A DNA stretch of 64,000 bases from Paenibacillus turicensis. Its GTDB lineage: Bacteria > Bacillota > Bacilli > Paenibacillales > Paenibacillaceae. Of this stretch, positions 18,365 through 28,508 are shown in pieces. Each line of letters begins with the position of its first letter. The stretch's first letter is position 1. Made by a program: the position numbers and the translations under genes. The notes under the pieces were generated by a model. The model was not told the origin of the DNA and did no database searches. It was given only the letters and a program-made list of their open reading frames with translations. The DNA lies in NCBI RefSeq assembly GCF_017873435.1, contig NZ_JAGGKG010000002.1:305767-369766 (forward strand), in the 5' to 3' direction.

Positions 18365-20425
18365 CTATTTAATAAATGCATTAGAATCAATAATTAGAGC
18401 AACTTGACCATCACCTAAGATGGTTGCACCCGCAATACCTTGAATTGGAGGAAGGTATTTACCAAGATTTTTAATTACAATTTCAGATTGACCAATAAAG
18501 TCTTCCACTGTAATTGCAGCTAAGCGATCCCCTTTACGAATAACGACAATCTCGGTTTCTTCTTCATCTGACTCATCATAATCAGGCACATCAAACAATT
18601 TTGCTAGAGACAATAAAGGTATCGAGCTATCACGATAAGAAATCATCGTATAACCATGTACATTTTTCACCTTATCTTGTTTAATCAATCCAGTTTCAAC
18701 AATAGAAGACAATGGAATTGCATATTTCTCTGAGCCTACTTTAACAAGCATTGCAGAAATAATAGACAAGGTTAATGGGAGCTGAACGGAGAACTTTGTT
18801 CCTTTTCCTAGTGTTGATTCAACCGAAACGATCCCATTTAAGGATTCGATTTTAGATTTAACAACATCAAGTCCAACACCACGCCCTGATATATCAGAAA
18901 TGACTTCAGCAGTACTAAAGCCAGCTGCAAACAATAACATATAAACTTGCTCATCACTCATTAAGGCACCTTCAGCTTCAGTTACGATGCCATTTTTAAT
19001 TCCTTTAGCAAGAATTTTTTCACGATCAATTCCGCTACCATCATCTTGAATTTCGATAAAGACGTGGTTTCCACTATGGAATGCACGAAGATGAACTGTT
19101 CCTGTTTCAGGCTTACCAGCAGCAATACGTTGTGCTGTTGATTCCACACCATGGTCAACTGCATTACGAAGCAAGTGAACTAATGGATCTCCAATTTCAT
19201 CGATGACTGTGCGATCAAGCTCTGTCTCTGCACCTTCAACAATAAGATCGATCTTTTTATCTAATGATTTTGCCAAGTCACGAACCATTCTTGGGAATCG
19301 GTTAAATACAGTATCTACTGGAACCATGCGCAGCTTCAATACAATATTTTGTAGGTCTCCACCAACTCGGCTCATATGCTCCACGGTTTCAGTTAAATCA
19401 GAACGTTTAACTTCCGCAGCAAGCTGCTCAAGTCGGGATCTATCTATTAAAAGCTCACTTAATAGATTCATCAGCACATCAAGTCTATCGATATCTACAC
19501 GAATAGTTCTAGATGGTGTTGAGCCACTATGTCCGCCTGAACGATTATGTTTTGCATCATCATGGACTGCGACTGGTTTTACTTCTTCACCTTTTGGAGC
19601 TTCAGGTGTTGAAGTAATTGCAGTTTCCCTTACACCAGAGGACAACTGCTTCAACGTACCATGATCCAAATTGGTTACTTCAACGGTATCGATTTCGGAT
19701 AAATTAGAAATTAACCCTTTAATTTCAGAAGCATCCTTTTGAGTTATGTAAAACAAAGAAAAGCTACGATCAAATTTCTCTTGCTCAATATCTTGAACAG
19801 AAGGATTAGACTTAACAACTTCTCCATAACGCTCCAAAAGGTCAAAAACAAGGTAAGCTCTCGCTGCCTTTAACTGACAGTCTTCACGAATAGCAACATC
19901 AATGTAGTTCACCTTATGACCTTCAGAAATAGATTGTTCTAGTACTGAATACTGAAACTCATCTAATTGAATTGCCCCTTCATCAGAGGTTGTATCTGCC
20001 GTTGTGTCCACAGATGAGATTGTTGCTGATTTTGTAGTTACAAAGTCACCTTTAACAATACTTTGTAAAGAAGCAACGATATCGCTAACATCAGCTTTAC
20101 CTTCTCCACCATTAGTAATATCCTCAACCATAGCTTGAAGTGCATCTAAACTTTGGAACAACGTATCAAAAATATAATCCTGCATTTTTAGCTTATCATT
20201 ACGCACTAAATCCAACACATTTTCCATTTGGTGTGTTAATGAGGATAAATCCTCAAACCCCATCGTTGCTGCCATCCCCTTAAGGGTATGGGCGGAACGA
20301 AAAATGACCTGTACTATACTGAGATCATCAGGCGAGCTTTCAAGCTCCAACATTTTTTCATTTAATGACTGTAAATGATCATTCGACTCATCGATAAACA
20401 TGGCTAAATACTGATTCATGTCCAT
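18365..20425 (-). CDS. cheA: Chemotaxis histidine kinase CheA
   Basis: Receptor-coupled kinase that autophosphorylates and passes phosphate to CheY and CheB. Domains in order over 686 aa: P1 HPt with phospho-acceptor His46 (RSAHTLKG), a P2 CheY/CheB-binding domain (about 150-265), a polar linker, P3 dimerisation helices (about 300-370), P4 ATPase with HLLRNAVDHG, DDGSGID and GRGVGLDVV boxes, and a C-terminal P5 CheW-like domain. ATG 20425 has GGAGGTG upstream. It follows cheB and precedes cheW as in B. subtilis. Confidence 0.97.
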   Translation of the reverse strand: MDMNQYLAMFIDESNDHLQSLNEKMLELESSPDDLSIVQVIFRSAHTLKGMAATMGFEDLSSLTHQMENVLDLVRNDKLKMQDYIFDTLFQSLDALQAMVEDITNGGEGKADVSDIVASLQSIVKGDFVTTKSATISSVDTTADTTSDEGAIQLDEFQYSVLEQSISEGHKVNYIDVAIREDCQLKAARAYLVFDLLERYGEVVKSNPSVQDIEQEKFDRSFSLFYITQKDASEIKGLISNLSEIDTVEVTNLDHGTLKQLSSGVRETAITSTPEAPKGEEVKPVAVHDDAKHNRSGGHSGSTPSRTIRVDIDRLDVLMNLLSELLIDRSRLEQLAAEVKRSDLTETVEHMSRVGGDLQNIVLKLRMVPVDTVFNRFPRMVRDLAKSLDKKIDLIVEGAETELDRTVIDEIGDPLVHLLRNAVDHGVESTAQRIAAGKPETGTVHLRAFHSGNHVFIEIQDDGSGIDREKILAKGIKNGIVTEAEGALMSDEQVYMLLFAAGFSTAEVISDISGRGVGLDVVKSKIESLNGIVSVESTLGKGTKFSVQLPLTLSIISAMLVKVGSEKYAIPLSSIVETGLIKQDKVKNVHGYTMISYRDSSIPLLSLAKLFDVPDYDESDEEETEIVVIRKGDRLAAITVEDFIGQSEIVIKNLGKYLPPIQGIAGATILGDGQVALIIDSNAFIK

Positions 20426-20452
20426 GGTGAGGCACCTCCTTCAAGAGATCCA

Positions 20453-21934
20453 TTATCTCACTACTTGAACTAGCTTAGCGCCAATCTCATGTAGTGGCAG
20501 TACATAATTAACACATTTTTGTTCTATTGCCGAACGTGGCATACCATAAACAATACAAGTTTCCTCACTCTCGGCAATCGTGGAGGTCACCCCTGAATCA
20601 TACAGTTGCTTCATTGCTTTTGCCCCATCACTACCCATACCTGTTAATAAAACAGCATGTCGCTTCAATGTGGTCAAAGGTAAAATAGATTCATACAAAA
20701 CATCTACTGAAGGTCTATGCCCATTACGCAGATCTTGCTTAGATAACGAAATTTTGTATTGTCCACCACCGCTTGGTACGACCATCATATGGTAGCCACC
20801 TGGAGCAATATATGCTGTACCTTGCTTTAAAACCATTCCCTCTTCACCTTCTACAACCTCGATTGCACAAAGGCTATTTAATCGTTGAGCTAACGATTTA
20901 GTGAAATTAGCAGGCATATGCTGAACAATGACAATAGGTGCAGGAAACCGTGACGGTATTTGTTCAAGCACAACCTTAAGTGCTTTAGGTCCACCTGTAG
21001 ACGTTCCAATTGCAACAAGGTCGGAAAATCCTGTACTACGTGGTACATTCATTTTTTTATCTAAAACAGAATCAGCTTTATTGCGAAGAGGTGTTATCGG
21101 CTTTACATTTGTGACAAGCTCTTTTTTTGCTGATGTTACTTGTCCACTATCACTTTGTCTAGTGCTTGTAATAGGCCTTTTTACTTCTTGCTTTATGCTA
21201 TTCTGTGATAAATCCTTAAGTGCTGGTTTTTGTTGTTTACTCTCTAACTCTTTTTGCTTGCTCACAGGCTTAGGTGACGAGGTTGGAGGCTTTATAAGCT
21301 TTTCAGGATTAACCTTTATATCTATATTCTCTTCCTTTGTTGCTGCTTGTTGAACGATCGGATTTACCTGCGGTATTACTTTTGGTATTGGCTGCTCCAT
21401 CTTCTGTTGCGTCTGTTGCTTTTGAGAAGCATTAATTTCTTCATCGAACTGAAGTAGAGGGCTAAGTTTAGGCTTGACCGGTACTTCCTTTTCCTTAAGC
21501 TGCTCTTTTTCTCTAGCAATCTTACGCTCCTTCATTTGCAGTGCAGAGCTTATTTTACTTCTTAAATCTCGTCCAACTTGAGTAATGTCATATGAGCTAG
21601 TTGATGCGGAAGGCTTACGAATAAAATCAAATGCACCTTCCTCCAGTGCCATGATCGTCTCTTTCATCCCTTGCTCATTAATTCCTGATAACATAATTAC
21701 TGGCAACGGATGAAGCTCCATAATAATTTTCAAGGCTACCAAACCATTCATGTCCGGCATTTCAACATCCATCGTGACGAGATCGGGAGCCAAAGCGGTG
21801 ATTTTCTCTACTGCTTCTTTTCCTGTTTTTGCTGTTGCTTCTACTTTAAATAAAGGATCCTCTTCAATTAGATCACTTATAATCTTACGCATGAAGGCCG
21901 AATCATCAACGACCATTATCCGATAAGGCTTCAA
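20453..21934 (-). CDS. cheB: Protein-glutamate methylesterase CheB with long linker
   Basis: Removes methyl groups from receptor glutamates when phosphorylated by CheA. Seen: N-terminal receiver domain (VDDSAF near 9-14, phospho-Asp in TMDVEMPDMNG near 56), then a roughly 170-residue Lys/Gln/Pro/Ser-rich linker, then the catalytic domain with nucleophile Ser in GTSTGGPKAL, His in QHMPANF and Asp in GMGSDGAKAM. Ordinary CheB is about 350 aa; this one is about 490 because of the linker. I choose TTG 21934 (AGGGGTGG upstream); GTG 21943 is a possible alternative three codons earlier. Confidence 0.95.
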   Translation of the reverse strand: MKPYRIMVVDDSAFMRKIISDLIEEDPLFKVEATAKTGKEAVEKITALAPDLVTMDVEMPDMNGLVALKIIMELHPLPVIMLSGINEQGMKETIMALEEGAFDFIRKPSASTSSYDITQVGRDLRSKISSALQMKERKIAREKEQLKEKEVPVKPKLSPLLQFDEEINASQKQQTQQKMEQPIPKVIPQVNPIVQQAATKEENIDIKVNPEKLIKPPTSSPKPVSKQKELESKQQKPALKDLSQNSIKQEVKRPITSTRQSDSGQVTSAKKELVTNVKPITPLRNKADSVLDKKMNVPRSTGFSDLVAIGTSTGGPKALKVVLEQIPSRFPAPIVIVQHMPANFTKSLAQRLNSLCAIEVVEGEEGMVLKQGTAYIAPGGYHMMVVPSGGGQYKISLSKQDLRNGHRPSVDVLYESILPLTTLKRHAVLLTGMGSDGAKAMKQLYDSGVTSTIAESEETCIVYGMPRSAIEQKCVNYVLPLHEIGAKLVQVVR

Positions 21935-21962
21935 TTTGTCCACCCCTGTCTAAATATCAGAA

Positions 21963-22853
21963 TCATTTTGTTCGCTTAAGCCATTTGTGCATAAATCCTT
22001 TGATTCCAGAATAGGTGTCTTTGGATTGAAGTTGTGGCACATTCATATATTTCATCGCCATCCGCTGTACATCCTTTGCGGCAGTACATGTTGGAAAGGC
22101 GACTGAAAACGGAACTTGTTTTTTTACAGCTCGTACGACATGCTGATCATCACTCATATAACCAATCATTGGAATTTGAATATTTAAAAACTTCGAAGCT
22201 ACTAATGCTATTTTATTTGACACCTGCTTCGCCTCTTGTTCATCTGACACTCTGTTTATCATCAATCTAAAAGAAACTTGTTCCTCCAGATTCTGAATCA
22301 CTTTAATTAGTGCGTAAGCATCAGTTATCGATGTAGGCTCAGGTGTTGTAACAATAATGCATTCATCTGCGGCAGTTATAAAATTCAATACTTCCTTTGA
22401 TAAGCCAGCACCAGTATCAAAAATAATGAAATCCATGTCGGCTGTAATTTTCTCAAGCTGTGTCATAAATAAGTTAAGATCATTAGAGGATAAAGTAAAT
22501 AAATCAGCCATACCTGAGCCACCTGCAATATAAGGGAGTGACCCCGTACCAATACTTATGATTTCCGTTATATCCTTTTCGCCTTTCAGTAAATGATACA
22601 AGCTATACTGGGAGCGTACACCCATTAGCACATCAATGTTTGCCATCCCGATATCTGCATCAAACAAAAGCACCTTTTTTCCTAAAGCTTTTAATGCTAA
22701 GGCAAAGTTCAAAGTGAAGTTTGACTTACCTACGCCACCCTTCCCACTACTTACGGTAATAACCTTAGCACCTCGCTCAGCCTTCGGCCTTGTAGTTAAA
22801 ATGTCATCATGTGAAGATACTAGCTGTCGTAGCGATTGTGCTTGGTCACTCAT
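21963..22853 (-). CDS. flhG: Flagellar-number/placement ATPase FlhG (YlxH), MinD-like
   Basis: P-loop ATPase of the ParA/MinD family that with FlhF controls where and how many flagella form and can deliver C-ring parts. Seen: deviant Walker A SSGKGGVGKSNFTLNFA at about 35-51, DADIGMANID, and FDTGAG as the Walker-B-type region, with a basic, amphipathic C-terminal end (MHKWLKR) that may touch the membrane. The N-terminal QSLRQLV segment resembles the part that activates FlhF. Its ATG overlaps the flhF stop (ATGA). Confidence 0.94.
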   Translation of the reverse strand: MSDQAQSLRQLVSSHDDILTTRPKAERGAKVITVSSGKGGVGKSNFTLNFALALKALGKKVLLFDADIGMANIDVLMGVRSQYSLYHLLKGEKDITEIISIGTGSLPYIAGGSGMADLFTLSSNDLNLFMTQLEKITADMDFIIFDTGAGLSKEVLNFITAADECIIVTTPEPTSITDAYALIKVIQNLEEQVSFRLMINRVSDEQEAKQVSNKIALVASKFLNIQIPMIGYMSDDQHVVRAVKKQVPFSVAFPTCTAAKDVQRMAMKYMNVPQLQSKDTYSGIKGFMHKWLKRTK

Positions 22854-24202
22854 GACCGTCCCTCCATTAACATTTGAAGCATTAGTTTACTATCAACAGG
22901 TAAAATATCATCCGGGACGTTTTGCCCATTGGTGATGTAGGAAACTTTTAATGGATATTCATTAAGTAAATTATATAACGGACCTACACTTTCCGTCTCG
23001 TCAAGCTTTGTAAAAATAACCTTTTGTAGGCCATATTTACTAAAATGCTCAGTTATTTTTTGCATGTCTTTTGTTTTAGAGGTTAAGCTGAGCACTAGAT
23101 AAGTTTCACTATGCTCTGATAAGTTAAACAAGCTATGGAGCTCTGCCACAAACAATTCATTCAAGTAATTACGGCCTGCCGTATCCATAAAAATCAAGTC
23201 GCAGGTTGATAATGCATTTAGTGCTCTATGCATATCCCCTGGAGATTGGACTACTTCAAGCGGTACGTTCAAAATCGTAGCATACGTTCTTAATTGCTCG
23301 ATCGCAGAAATTCGATACGTGTCTGCAGTAATGAAACCAACCTGCTTACGTTCACGAAAAATCTGATCTGCTGCTAGCTTGGCAATCGTCGTTGTTTTAC
23401 CAACACCAGTTGGACCTGCAACATAAACAATTTTAGTTGTACTACGAATTCCTTCCCCTATTACACTCTGTAAAAAGGTAGAAACCTGATCCATGACAGC
23501 TTGCTTCATTTCTTGATGTGATATTGTCTTATTACTCTGATTCCATGACTCATATACAGGCTCAATCCATTGATCAATTAGTTCTATTGCGATTTCTTGT
23601 CTAAGAAGTAACTCCTTTATCTCTTCTAATGCCTCAGGTAGCTCACGTGTCTGGTCTTGCTGTTTAGCTAGCTTCGTCATCATCAGCTTCATTTGATGAA
23701 GTTCTTCAAATAAACGTTTTTCATTATTAGATGGAGAATCTTCATGTGCATTTTCAGTCGTCAAAGTATCACTAGTAGCTAATGCATTTATTTTCTGTTT
23801 TAATGTTTCAACAGCGACTTCGTTACTGGGTTGAATTGATGTTTTTTCTTGTATCGCATTTACCACCGAAGAGGTTTTTTGCGATATCTGAGCCTTCTCT
23901 TCCTCAGATTCCTTACCTGCTAACATCTGCGCCGTTTTACGATACGCTTGTGGAGCAGCGCCCCTCGCAACTGGTGCATGTGTAATAATAGGTGCAGCCG
24001 TCGTTTTAGATTTAGTTTGTGGTGCAGCCTCAGATGTTTCTGAGGCTGCAATCACTTCTATCTTTTTTTTCTGAAACATTCCTAGAAAGCCGCCAATTTT
24101 CATTTCCTTCGTACTTAAAATGACTGCATCAGATCCAAGCTCAGCACGAATTTTAAGCATCGCATCAGGCATCGTATCTACGATATAGCGTTTCACTCTC
24201 AT
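22850..24202 (-). CDS. flhF: Flagellar biosynthesis GTPase FlhF (SRP-type)
   Basis: SRP-related GTPase that marks the site of flagellar assembly. Seen over 450 aa: a basic N terminus (MRVKRYIVDTMPDA), a long polar variable B region (about 70-190), then the NG domain with P-loop [17 protein letters not shown], the TADTYR loop, MDTAGRN and FTKLDE. It overlaps flhA by ATGA upstream and flhG by ATGA downstream, so the export gate component and both placement factors are likely made together. Confidence 0.95.
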   Translation of the reverse strand: MRVKRYIVDTMPDAMLKIRAELGSDAVILSTKEMKIGGFLGMFQKKKIEVIAASETSEAAPQTKSKTTAAPIITHAPVARGAAPQAYRKTAQMLAGKESEEEKAQISQKTSSVVNAIQEKTSIQPSNEVAVETLKQKINALATSDTLTTENAHEDSPSNNEKRLFEELHQMKLMMTKLAKQQDQTRELPEALEEIKELLLRQEIAIELIDQWIEPVYESWNQSNKTISHQEMKQAVMDQVSTFLQSVIGEGIRSTTKIVYVAGPTGVGKTTTIAKLAADQIFRERKQVGFITADTYRISAIEQLRTYATILNVPLEVVQSPGDMHRALNALSTCDLIFMDTAGRNYLNELFVAELHSLFNLSEHSETYLVLSLTSKTKDMQKITEHFSKYGLQKVIFTKLDETESVGPLYNLLNEYPLKVSYITNGQNVPDDILPVDSKLMLQMLMEGRS

Positions 24203-26235
24203 AAATTAACCACCCCGACACTTTGAATTTCGACATTCGGCTCAAGCTCGCTATAAGACAATACAGGAATATCCTGCATCGTACGTTCGATGATCTGACG
24301 CAAATACATGCGTATCGTAGGTGATGTTAACACGATTGGCTGCTGCCCAGATTGAATGAGACGATTGATTTGCTCTGTTAATTTTTGAAACACCGTTTGC
24401 GTTGATTGCGGGTCCAAAGCAAGGTAACTTCCCTGCTCGCTTTGCTGAACACTTTCAGCAATTTTCTTTTCAAGACTAGGGCCCACTGTAATTACTCTCA
24501 TCGTTTCACCTTGCTGCGTAAACTGCTGTGTAATTTGACGAGACAATGCTTGTCTAACATACTCGGTAAGAATATCAGGATCTTTGGTGTAGGTACCATA
24601 ATCAGCCAAGGTTTCGAAAATGGTAACCATATCCCGAATTGAAATCTTTTCTCGAAGTAGCTTAGCAAGCACTTTTTGCACATCACCAATCGACAATACA
24701 GATGGGATTAATTCATCCACCAACACAGCATAGTTTTCCTTGAGGTTATCAACAAGTGTCTTCGTTTCTTGACGACCAAGCAATTCATGAGCGTGCTTTT
24801 TAATCATTTCTGTCAAATGAGTAGCCACCACAGAAGGTGGGTCTACAACCGTATATCCTGATAGCTCTGCACGATCCTTTGTGCTTTCATCAATCCATAA
24901 CGCAGGTAAACCAAATGCTGGTTCGCTAGTCTCAATCCCTGTGATGGAATCATCATCCATCCCTGGACTCATTGCCAAATAGTGATTAAGTAATAATTCA
25001 CCATTACCTACGACATTTCCTTTAATTTTTATGACATATTCGTTCGGTTTTAGTTGAATATTGTCGCGAATACGGATGACGGGCACCACAAGTCCTAGTT
25101 CTAAGGCACATTGTCTACGAATCATAATAATACGATCTAACAAATCGCCGCCTTGACTAGCATCCGCAAGTGGGATTAAACCATACCCAAACTCAAATTC
25201 AATCGGATCAACTTGAAGAAGATTAATGACACTTTCTGGACTCCGTACTTCTTCAATCTGCTGCTCCTCTTCTTCTTGCTCTTGTTCAATTTGTTTGAGA
25301 TCAGCGTTCTTCTGCATTTTCCAAGCGGCATATGCGAGCAAACCTGCAAAAGGCAACGTCGCAACAGGTCCAATTGGTGTAAACAAACCTAGCATAGCAA
25401 TCGTTCCAGCAACAATATAAATGAGCTTAGGATAAGCAAACAATTGTGAGGTAATGTCAGATGCCAAATTACCTTCTGAAGAGGCACGCGTTACAATTAA
25501 ACCAGATGCGGTAGAAATAAGAAGTGCAGGAATTTGGCTAACTAAGCCATCTCCAATCGTTAAAATGGAATAAGTATTAAGTGCTGTCCCAAAATCCATA
25601 CCATGGATCGTCATCCCTACAATAAATCCACCAAGCAGGTTAATGATGAGCATGATGATGCTGGCAATGGCATCTCCTTTTACGAACTTACTCGCACCAT
25701 CCATCGCCCCATAAAAATCCGCTTCTCTTTCAATTTTACTGCGTCGATCTTTCGCTTGCTGCTCATTAATTAAACCTGCATTGAGGTCAGCATCAATACT
25801 CATTTGCTTCCCCGGCATCGCATCTAACGTAAATCTTGCGCCTACCTCTGCAACCCGTTCAGAACCTTTTGTAATTACGATAAACTGAACGACAACTAGA
25901 ATTAAGAACACAATAAATCCAATGACAGGCTGACCTTGAGAAACCCATGAACCAAAGGTAGCAACCACATCCCCTGCTTTGGCTTGACCTAAAATAAGCT
26001 TCGTCGTGGACACATTTAGTGCAAGACGGAACAAGGTCGTGATAAGCAATAAGGCTGGAAAGATAGAAAACTGTAGTGCTTCCTTTGTATTCATAGATAC
26101 TAATAAAATCATTAATGCGATCGATATATTTAGAATAAGTAGGACGTCTAACAGCCAAATTGGGATCGGAAGAATCATCAACAGAACTATACCGATAACT
26201 CCCACTAAAACAAATATATCTTTAAATTTTTTCAC
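24199..26235 (-). CDS. flhA: Flagellar export gate protein FlhA
   Basis: Large integral membrane part of the flagellar type III export gate; its cytosolic ring docks chaperone-substrate complexes. 678 aa, family-typical. Seen: about eight hydrophobic segments in the first 320 residues with the FHIPEP-family loop (DAMPGKQMSIDADLNAGLI and DFYGAMDGASKFVKGDAI), an acidic Glu/Gln linker near 320-340, and a long cytosolic domain ending in TIRMYLRQIIE. The start is GTG 26235 behind GGAGG. It lies between flhB and flhF. Confidence 0.97.
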   Translation of the reverse strand: MKKFKDIFVLVGVIGIVLLMILPIPIWLLDVLLILNISIALMILLVSMNTKEALQFSIFPALLLITTLFRLALNVSTTKLILGQAKAGDVVATFGSWVSQGQPVIGFIVFLILVVVQFIVITKGSERVAEVGARFTLDAMPGKQMSIDADLNAGLINEQQAKDRRSKIEREADFYGAMDGASKFVKGDAIASIIMLIINLLGGFIVGMTIHGMDFGTALNTYSILTIGDGLVSQIPALLISTASGLIVTRASSEGNLASDITSQLFAYPKLIYIVAGTIAMLGLFTPIGPVATLPFAGLLAYAAWKMQKNADLKQIEQEQEEEEQQIEEVRSPESVINLLQVDPIEFEFGYGLIPLADASQGGDLLDRIIMIRRQCALELGLVVPVIRIRDNIQLKPNEYVIKIKGNVVGNGELLLNHYLAMSPGMDDDSITGIETSEPAFGLPALWIDESTKDRAELSGYTVVDPPSVVATHLTEMIKKHAHELLGRQETKTLVDNLKENYAVLVDELIPSVLSIGDVQKVLAKLLREKISIRDMVTIFETLADYGTYTKDPDILTEYVRQALSRQITQQFTQQGETMRVITVGPSLEKKIAESVQQSEQGSYLALDPQSTQTVFQKLTEQINRLIQSGQQPIVLTSPTIRMYLRQIIERTMQDIPVLSYSELEPNVEIQSVGVVNL

Positions 26236-26265
26236 CGGTTGACGCCTCCGATCCCTATCATTTCA

Positions 26266-27351
26266 TCAATTTTTACCTTGTAGTTTGTATACATAAGCCA
26301 ACACCTCAGCTACGGCTTGGAACAAATCAGCTGGAATAGAATCACCGATTTCTGTTCTTTGGAACAAAGCTCTAGCGAGTGGTCTATTCTCCACTGTGAT
26401 TACGTCGTTTTGCTTAGCAATTTCTTTAATACGCAGGGCAACATAATCTTGTCCTTTTGCAACAACCTCTGGCGCTTCCATTTTGCTTGCATCATATTTT
26501 AGTGCGACAGCGAAGTGAGTAGGGTTTGTAATAATGACATCCGCCTTAGGCACTTCTTGCATCATACGCTGCAAGGCCATCCGGCGTTGCCTTTCACGGA
26601 TTTTCCCTTTAATTAAAGGGTCACCCTCTGTTTTCTTATACTCATCTTTAATATCCTGCTTGGACATTCTTAAGTTTTTTTCATACTCATAACGCTGGTA
26701 CATATAATCAAAAACCGCTAACACAAACAATGCAACAGAGATTTTAATTCCAAGATTCATCGTCATTTTGGCCGTAAATTTAAAGGCCTCTTCAACCGAA
26801 ACATGCCCAAGTGATGAAATACTGTCCATCGCACCCCATACTGTAGAAAATACGAGATAACCTATAATGGTCAGCTTTAAAATAGACTTAAGAAATTCGA
26901 CTAAGGAACGAGCTGAAAATATATTTTTCATCCCTTTAATCGGATCTAATTTGCTGAATTTTGGCTTAATCGGATCTCCTGTAAATAAGAAACCAACCTG
27001 CGCATAATTAGCCACCGCTGCGACAACAAAAACGATAAGAAGAATGGGCGCAAGTAACAAAATGAGCTGAACACCATAACTTCTAAACATCACCATCGCA
27101 TTTTCTTGAGTCACATCCATCGTGAGACGATGTAAAAAAACATCAGTATATAACTTAATTAATCTTTCTTTTATGTAACCACCAAAAGTCATGAGACATA
27201 AAAAGACAGACAACATAACAAGTGAACCAGCCACATCCTGACTTTTGGCGACTTGCCCTTTCTTACGGGACTCCTGACGTTTCTTGGGAGTTGCTTTTTC
27301 TGTTTTTTCACCGGAAAATAACTGCAAATCCAACTTATAGCGTAAATTCAA
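26266..27351 (-). CDS. flhB: Flagellar export switch protein FlhB
   Basis: Export-apparatus membrane protein that switches secretion from rod/hook to filament substrates after self-cleavage. Seen: N-terminal GEKTEKATPKKRQESRKKG, four hydrophobic segments (about 40-60, 97-117, 155-180, 200-218), and the C-terminal domain with the autocleavage motif NPTH at residues 276-279, followed by FAVALKYD. TTG 27351 has GGAGG 8 bp upstream. The 361-aa length is normal. A second, detached copy of the C-terminal part lies at 54693-54998. Confidence 0.97.
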   Translation of the reverse strand: MNLRYKLDLQLFSGEKTEKATPKKRQESRKKGQVAKSQDVAGSLVMLSVFLCLMTFGGYIKERLIKLYTDVFLHRLTMDVTQENAMVMFRSYGVQLILLLAPILLIVFVVAAVANYAQVGFLFTGDPIKPKFSKLDPIKGMKNIFSARSLVEFLKSILKLTIIGYLVFSTVWGAMDSISSLGHVSVEEAFKFTAKMTMNLGIKISVALFVLAVFDYMYQRYEYEKNLRMSKQDIKDEYKKTEGDPLIKGKIRERQRRMALQRMMQEVPKADVIITNPTHFAVALKYDASKMEAPEVVAKGQDYVALRIKEIAKQNDVITVENRPLARALFQRTEIGDSIPADLFQAVAEVLAYVYKLQGKN

Positions 27352-27372
27352 TTTGGATTCCTCCCAAACAAC

Positions 27373-28167
27373 TTAAGGCCGTTCCCCTATCGTACCAAGC
27401 AGTCCTTGTAACGATTTGAACAATACGGCAAATAATTGCTCAAATGCATAGGTGAAGCTAGGTACTAGTAATAACAGTACAACTAAACCTACGACAATTT
27501 TTAAGGGAATTCCAATGACAAACACATTAAACTGTGGTGCTGAGCGAGCTAGAAAACCTAATGCAACATCCGTTAGAAATAAGGCAACGACTAAGGGAGC
27601 TGCCATTTGAAACGAAAGTAAAAAGGCATTTCCGAATGTACGAATTAAAAATTCAGATACATTTCCTTGATAAATACGCTGAAACAACTCATTATCCAGT
27701 GGAATCCAGTTATAGCTACGAACAACCGCATCAATTAAGTAATGATGCCCATTCATCCCTAAAAAAACTAAAACAGCAAAGATATACTTGAAGTTACCGA
27801 TGACTGGTGCAGTTGTCCCCGTCATTGGATCAATGACATTGGCAATACCAAATCCAATTTGAATATCGATAAATGAGCCTGCCATTTGAATGACTGCAAA
27901 CATCAGCGATACAACATACCCCATTAAAAGACCAATTAAAACCTCTCTTATGACCATCAACGCATAATTAAGATCAGTTGGTAGTGGTGTATTCACATCC
28001 TGGACAAAAAATATTAAAACAGCAATCATCGTTGAGAAACCTATTTTAAAGCTATTTGGCACATTTCGTGCTGAGAAAATAGGTGAGACTACAAAAAAAG
28101 CAGTTATTCGACAAAAGATTAACAAAAAAATGGACCAACCCTGTAACAAACTCCCTAATGTCATCAT
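27373..28167 (-). CDS. fliR: Flagellar export gate protein FliR
   Basis: Membrane component of the FliPQR export channel. The 264-aa product is almost wholly hydrophobic, with several membrane segments and family features such as FFVVSPIFSARNVPN near the start, the IGFGIANVIDPMTG loop near 100 and the PQFNVFVIGIPLKI motif near 210. It lies 6 bp after fliQ and 21 bp before flhB, in the conserved PQR-flhB-flhA order. Confidence 0.95.
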   Translation of the reverse strand: MMTLGSLLQGWSIFLLIFCRITAFFVVSPIFSARNVPNSFKIGFSTMIAVLIFFVQDVNTPLPTDLNYALMVIREVLIGLLMGYVVSLMFAVIQMAGSFIDIQIGFGIANVIDPMTGTTAPVIGNFKYIFAVLVFLGMNGHHYLIDAVVRSYNWIPLDNELFQRIYQGNVSEFLIRTFGNAFLLSFQMAAPLVVALFLTDVALGFLARSAPQFNVFVIGIPLKIVVGLVVLLLLVPSFTYAFEQLFAVLFKSLQGLLGTIGERP

Positions 28168-28173
28168 ATAATC

Positions 28174-28443
28174 CTAACTAATATACTTGGCAAGATTATT
28201 AAAAATGTTATAAGTAAAATCTACTAATGTTGTTAAAATCCATGGTCCAAACAATAATAAAGCTACGAGAACAGCAACAATTTTGGGAACGAAAGCTAGC
28301 GTCTGCTCTTGAATTTGTGTAGTCGCTTGAAAAATACTAACTATCAAACCAACGGTAAGACCGATTAAAAGCATTGGTGCGCTTACTTTCAATACGGTAA
28401 AAACAGCTTGTCCGGCTAAACCGATTATAAACTCCGAACTCAT
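28174..28443 (-). CDS. fliQ: Flagellar export gate protein FliQ
   Basis: Small channel subunit of the FliPQR complex. 89 aa with two membrane hairpin helices (about 14-36 and 50-75) separated by the conserved QATTQIQEQTLAFVPKI loop. Length and motif fit the family exactly. It stands between fliP and fliR; the ~65 bp before it hold only its ribosome binding site (GGGGG). Confidence 0.95.
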   Translation of the reverse strand: MSSEFIIGLAGQAVFTVLKVSAPMLLIGLTVGLIVSIFQATTQIQEQTLAFVPKIVAVLVALLLFGPWILTTLVDFTYNIFNNLAKYIS

Positions 28444-28508
28444 TACCGTGTCCCCCTCTTACATTCATCAATTGATAATCAAAGCTTTATTCCATACTCT
28501 ATTCACTT

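Noticed and set aside
20928..21353. 141-codon plus-strand frame opposite cheB
   Set aside because: It lies wholly antisense to the low-complexity linker of cheB and shows no recognisable domain or start site.
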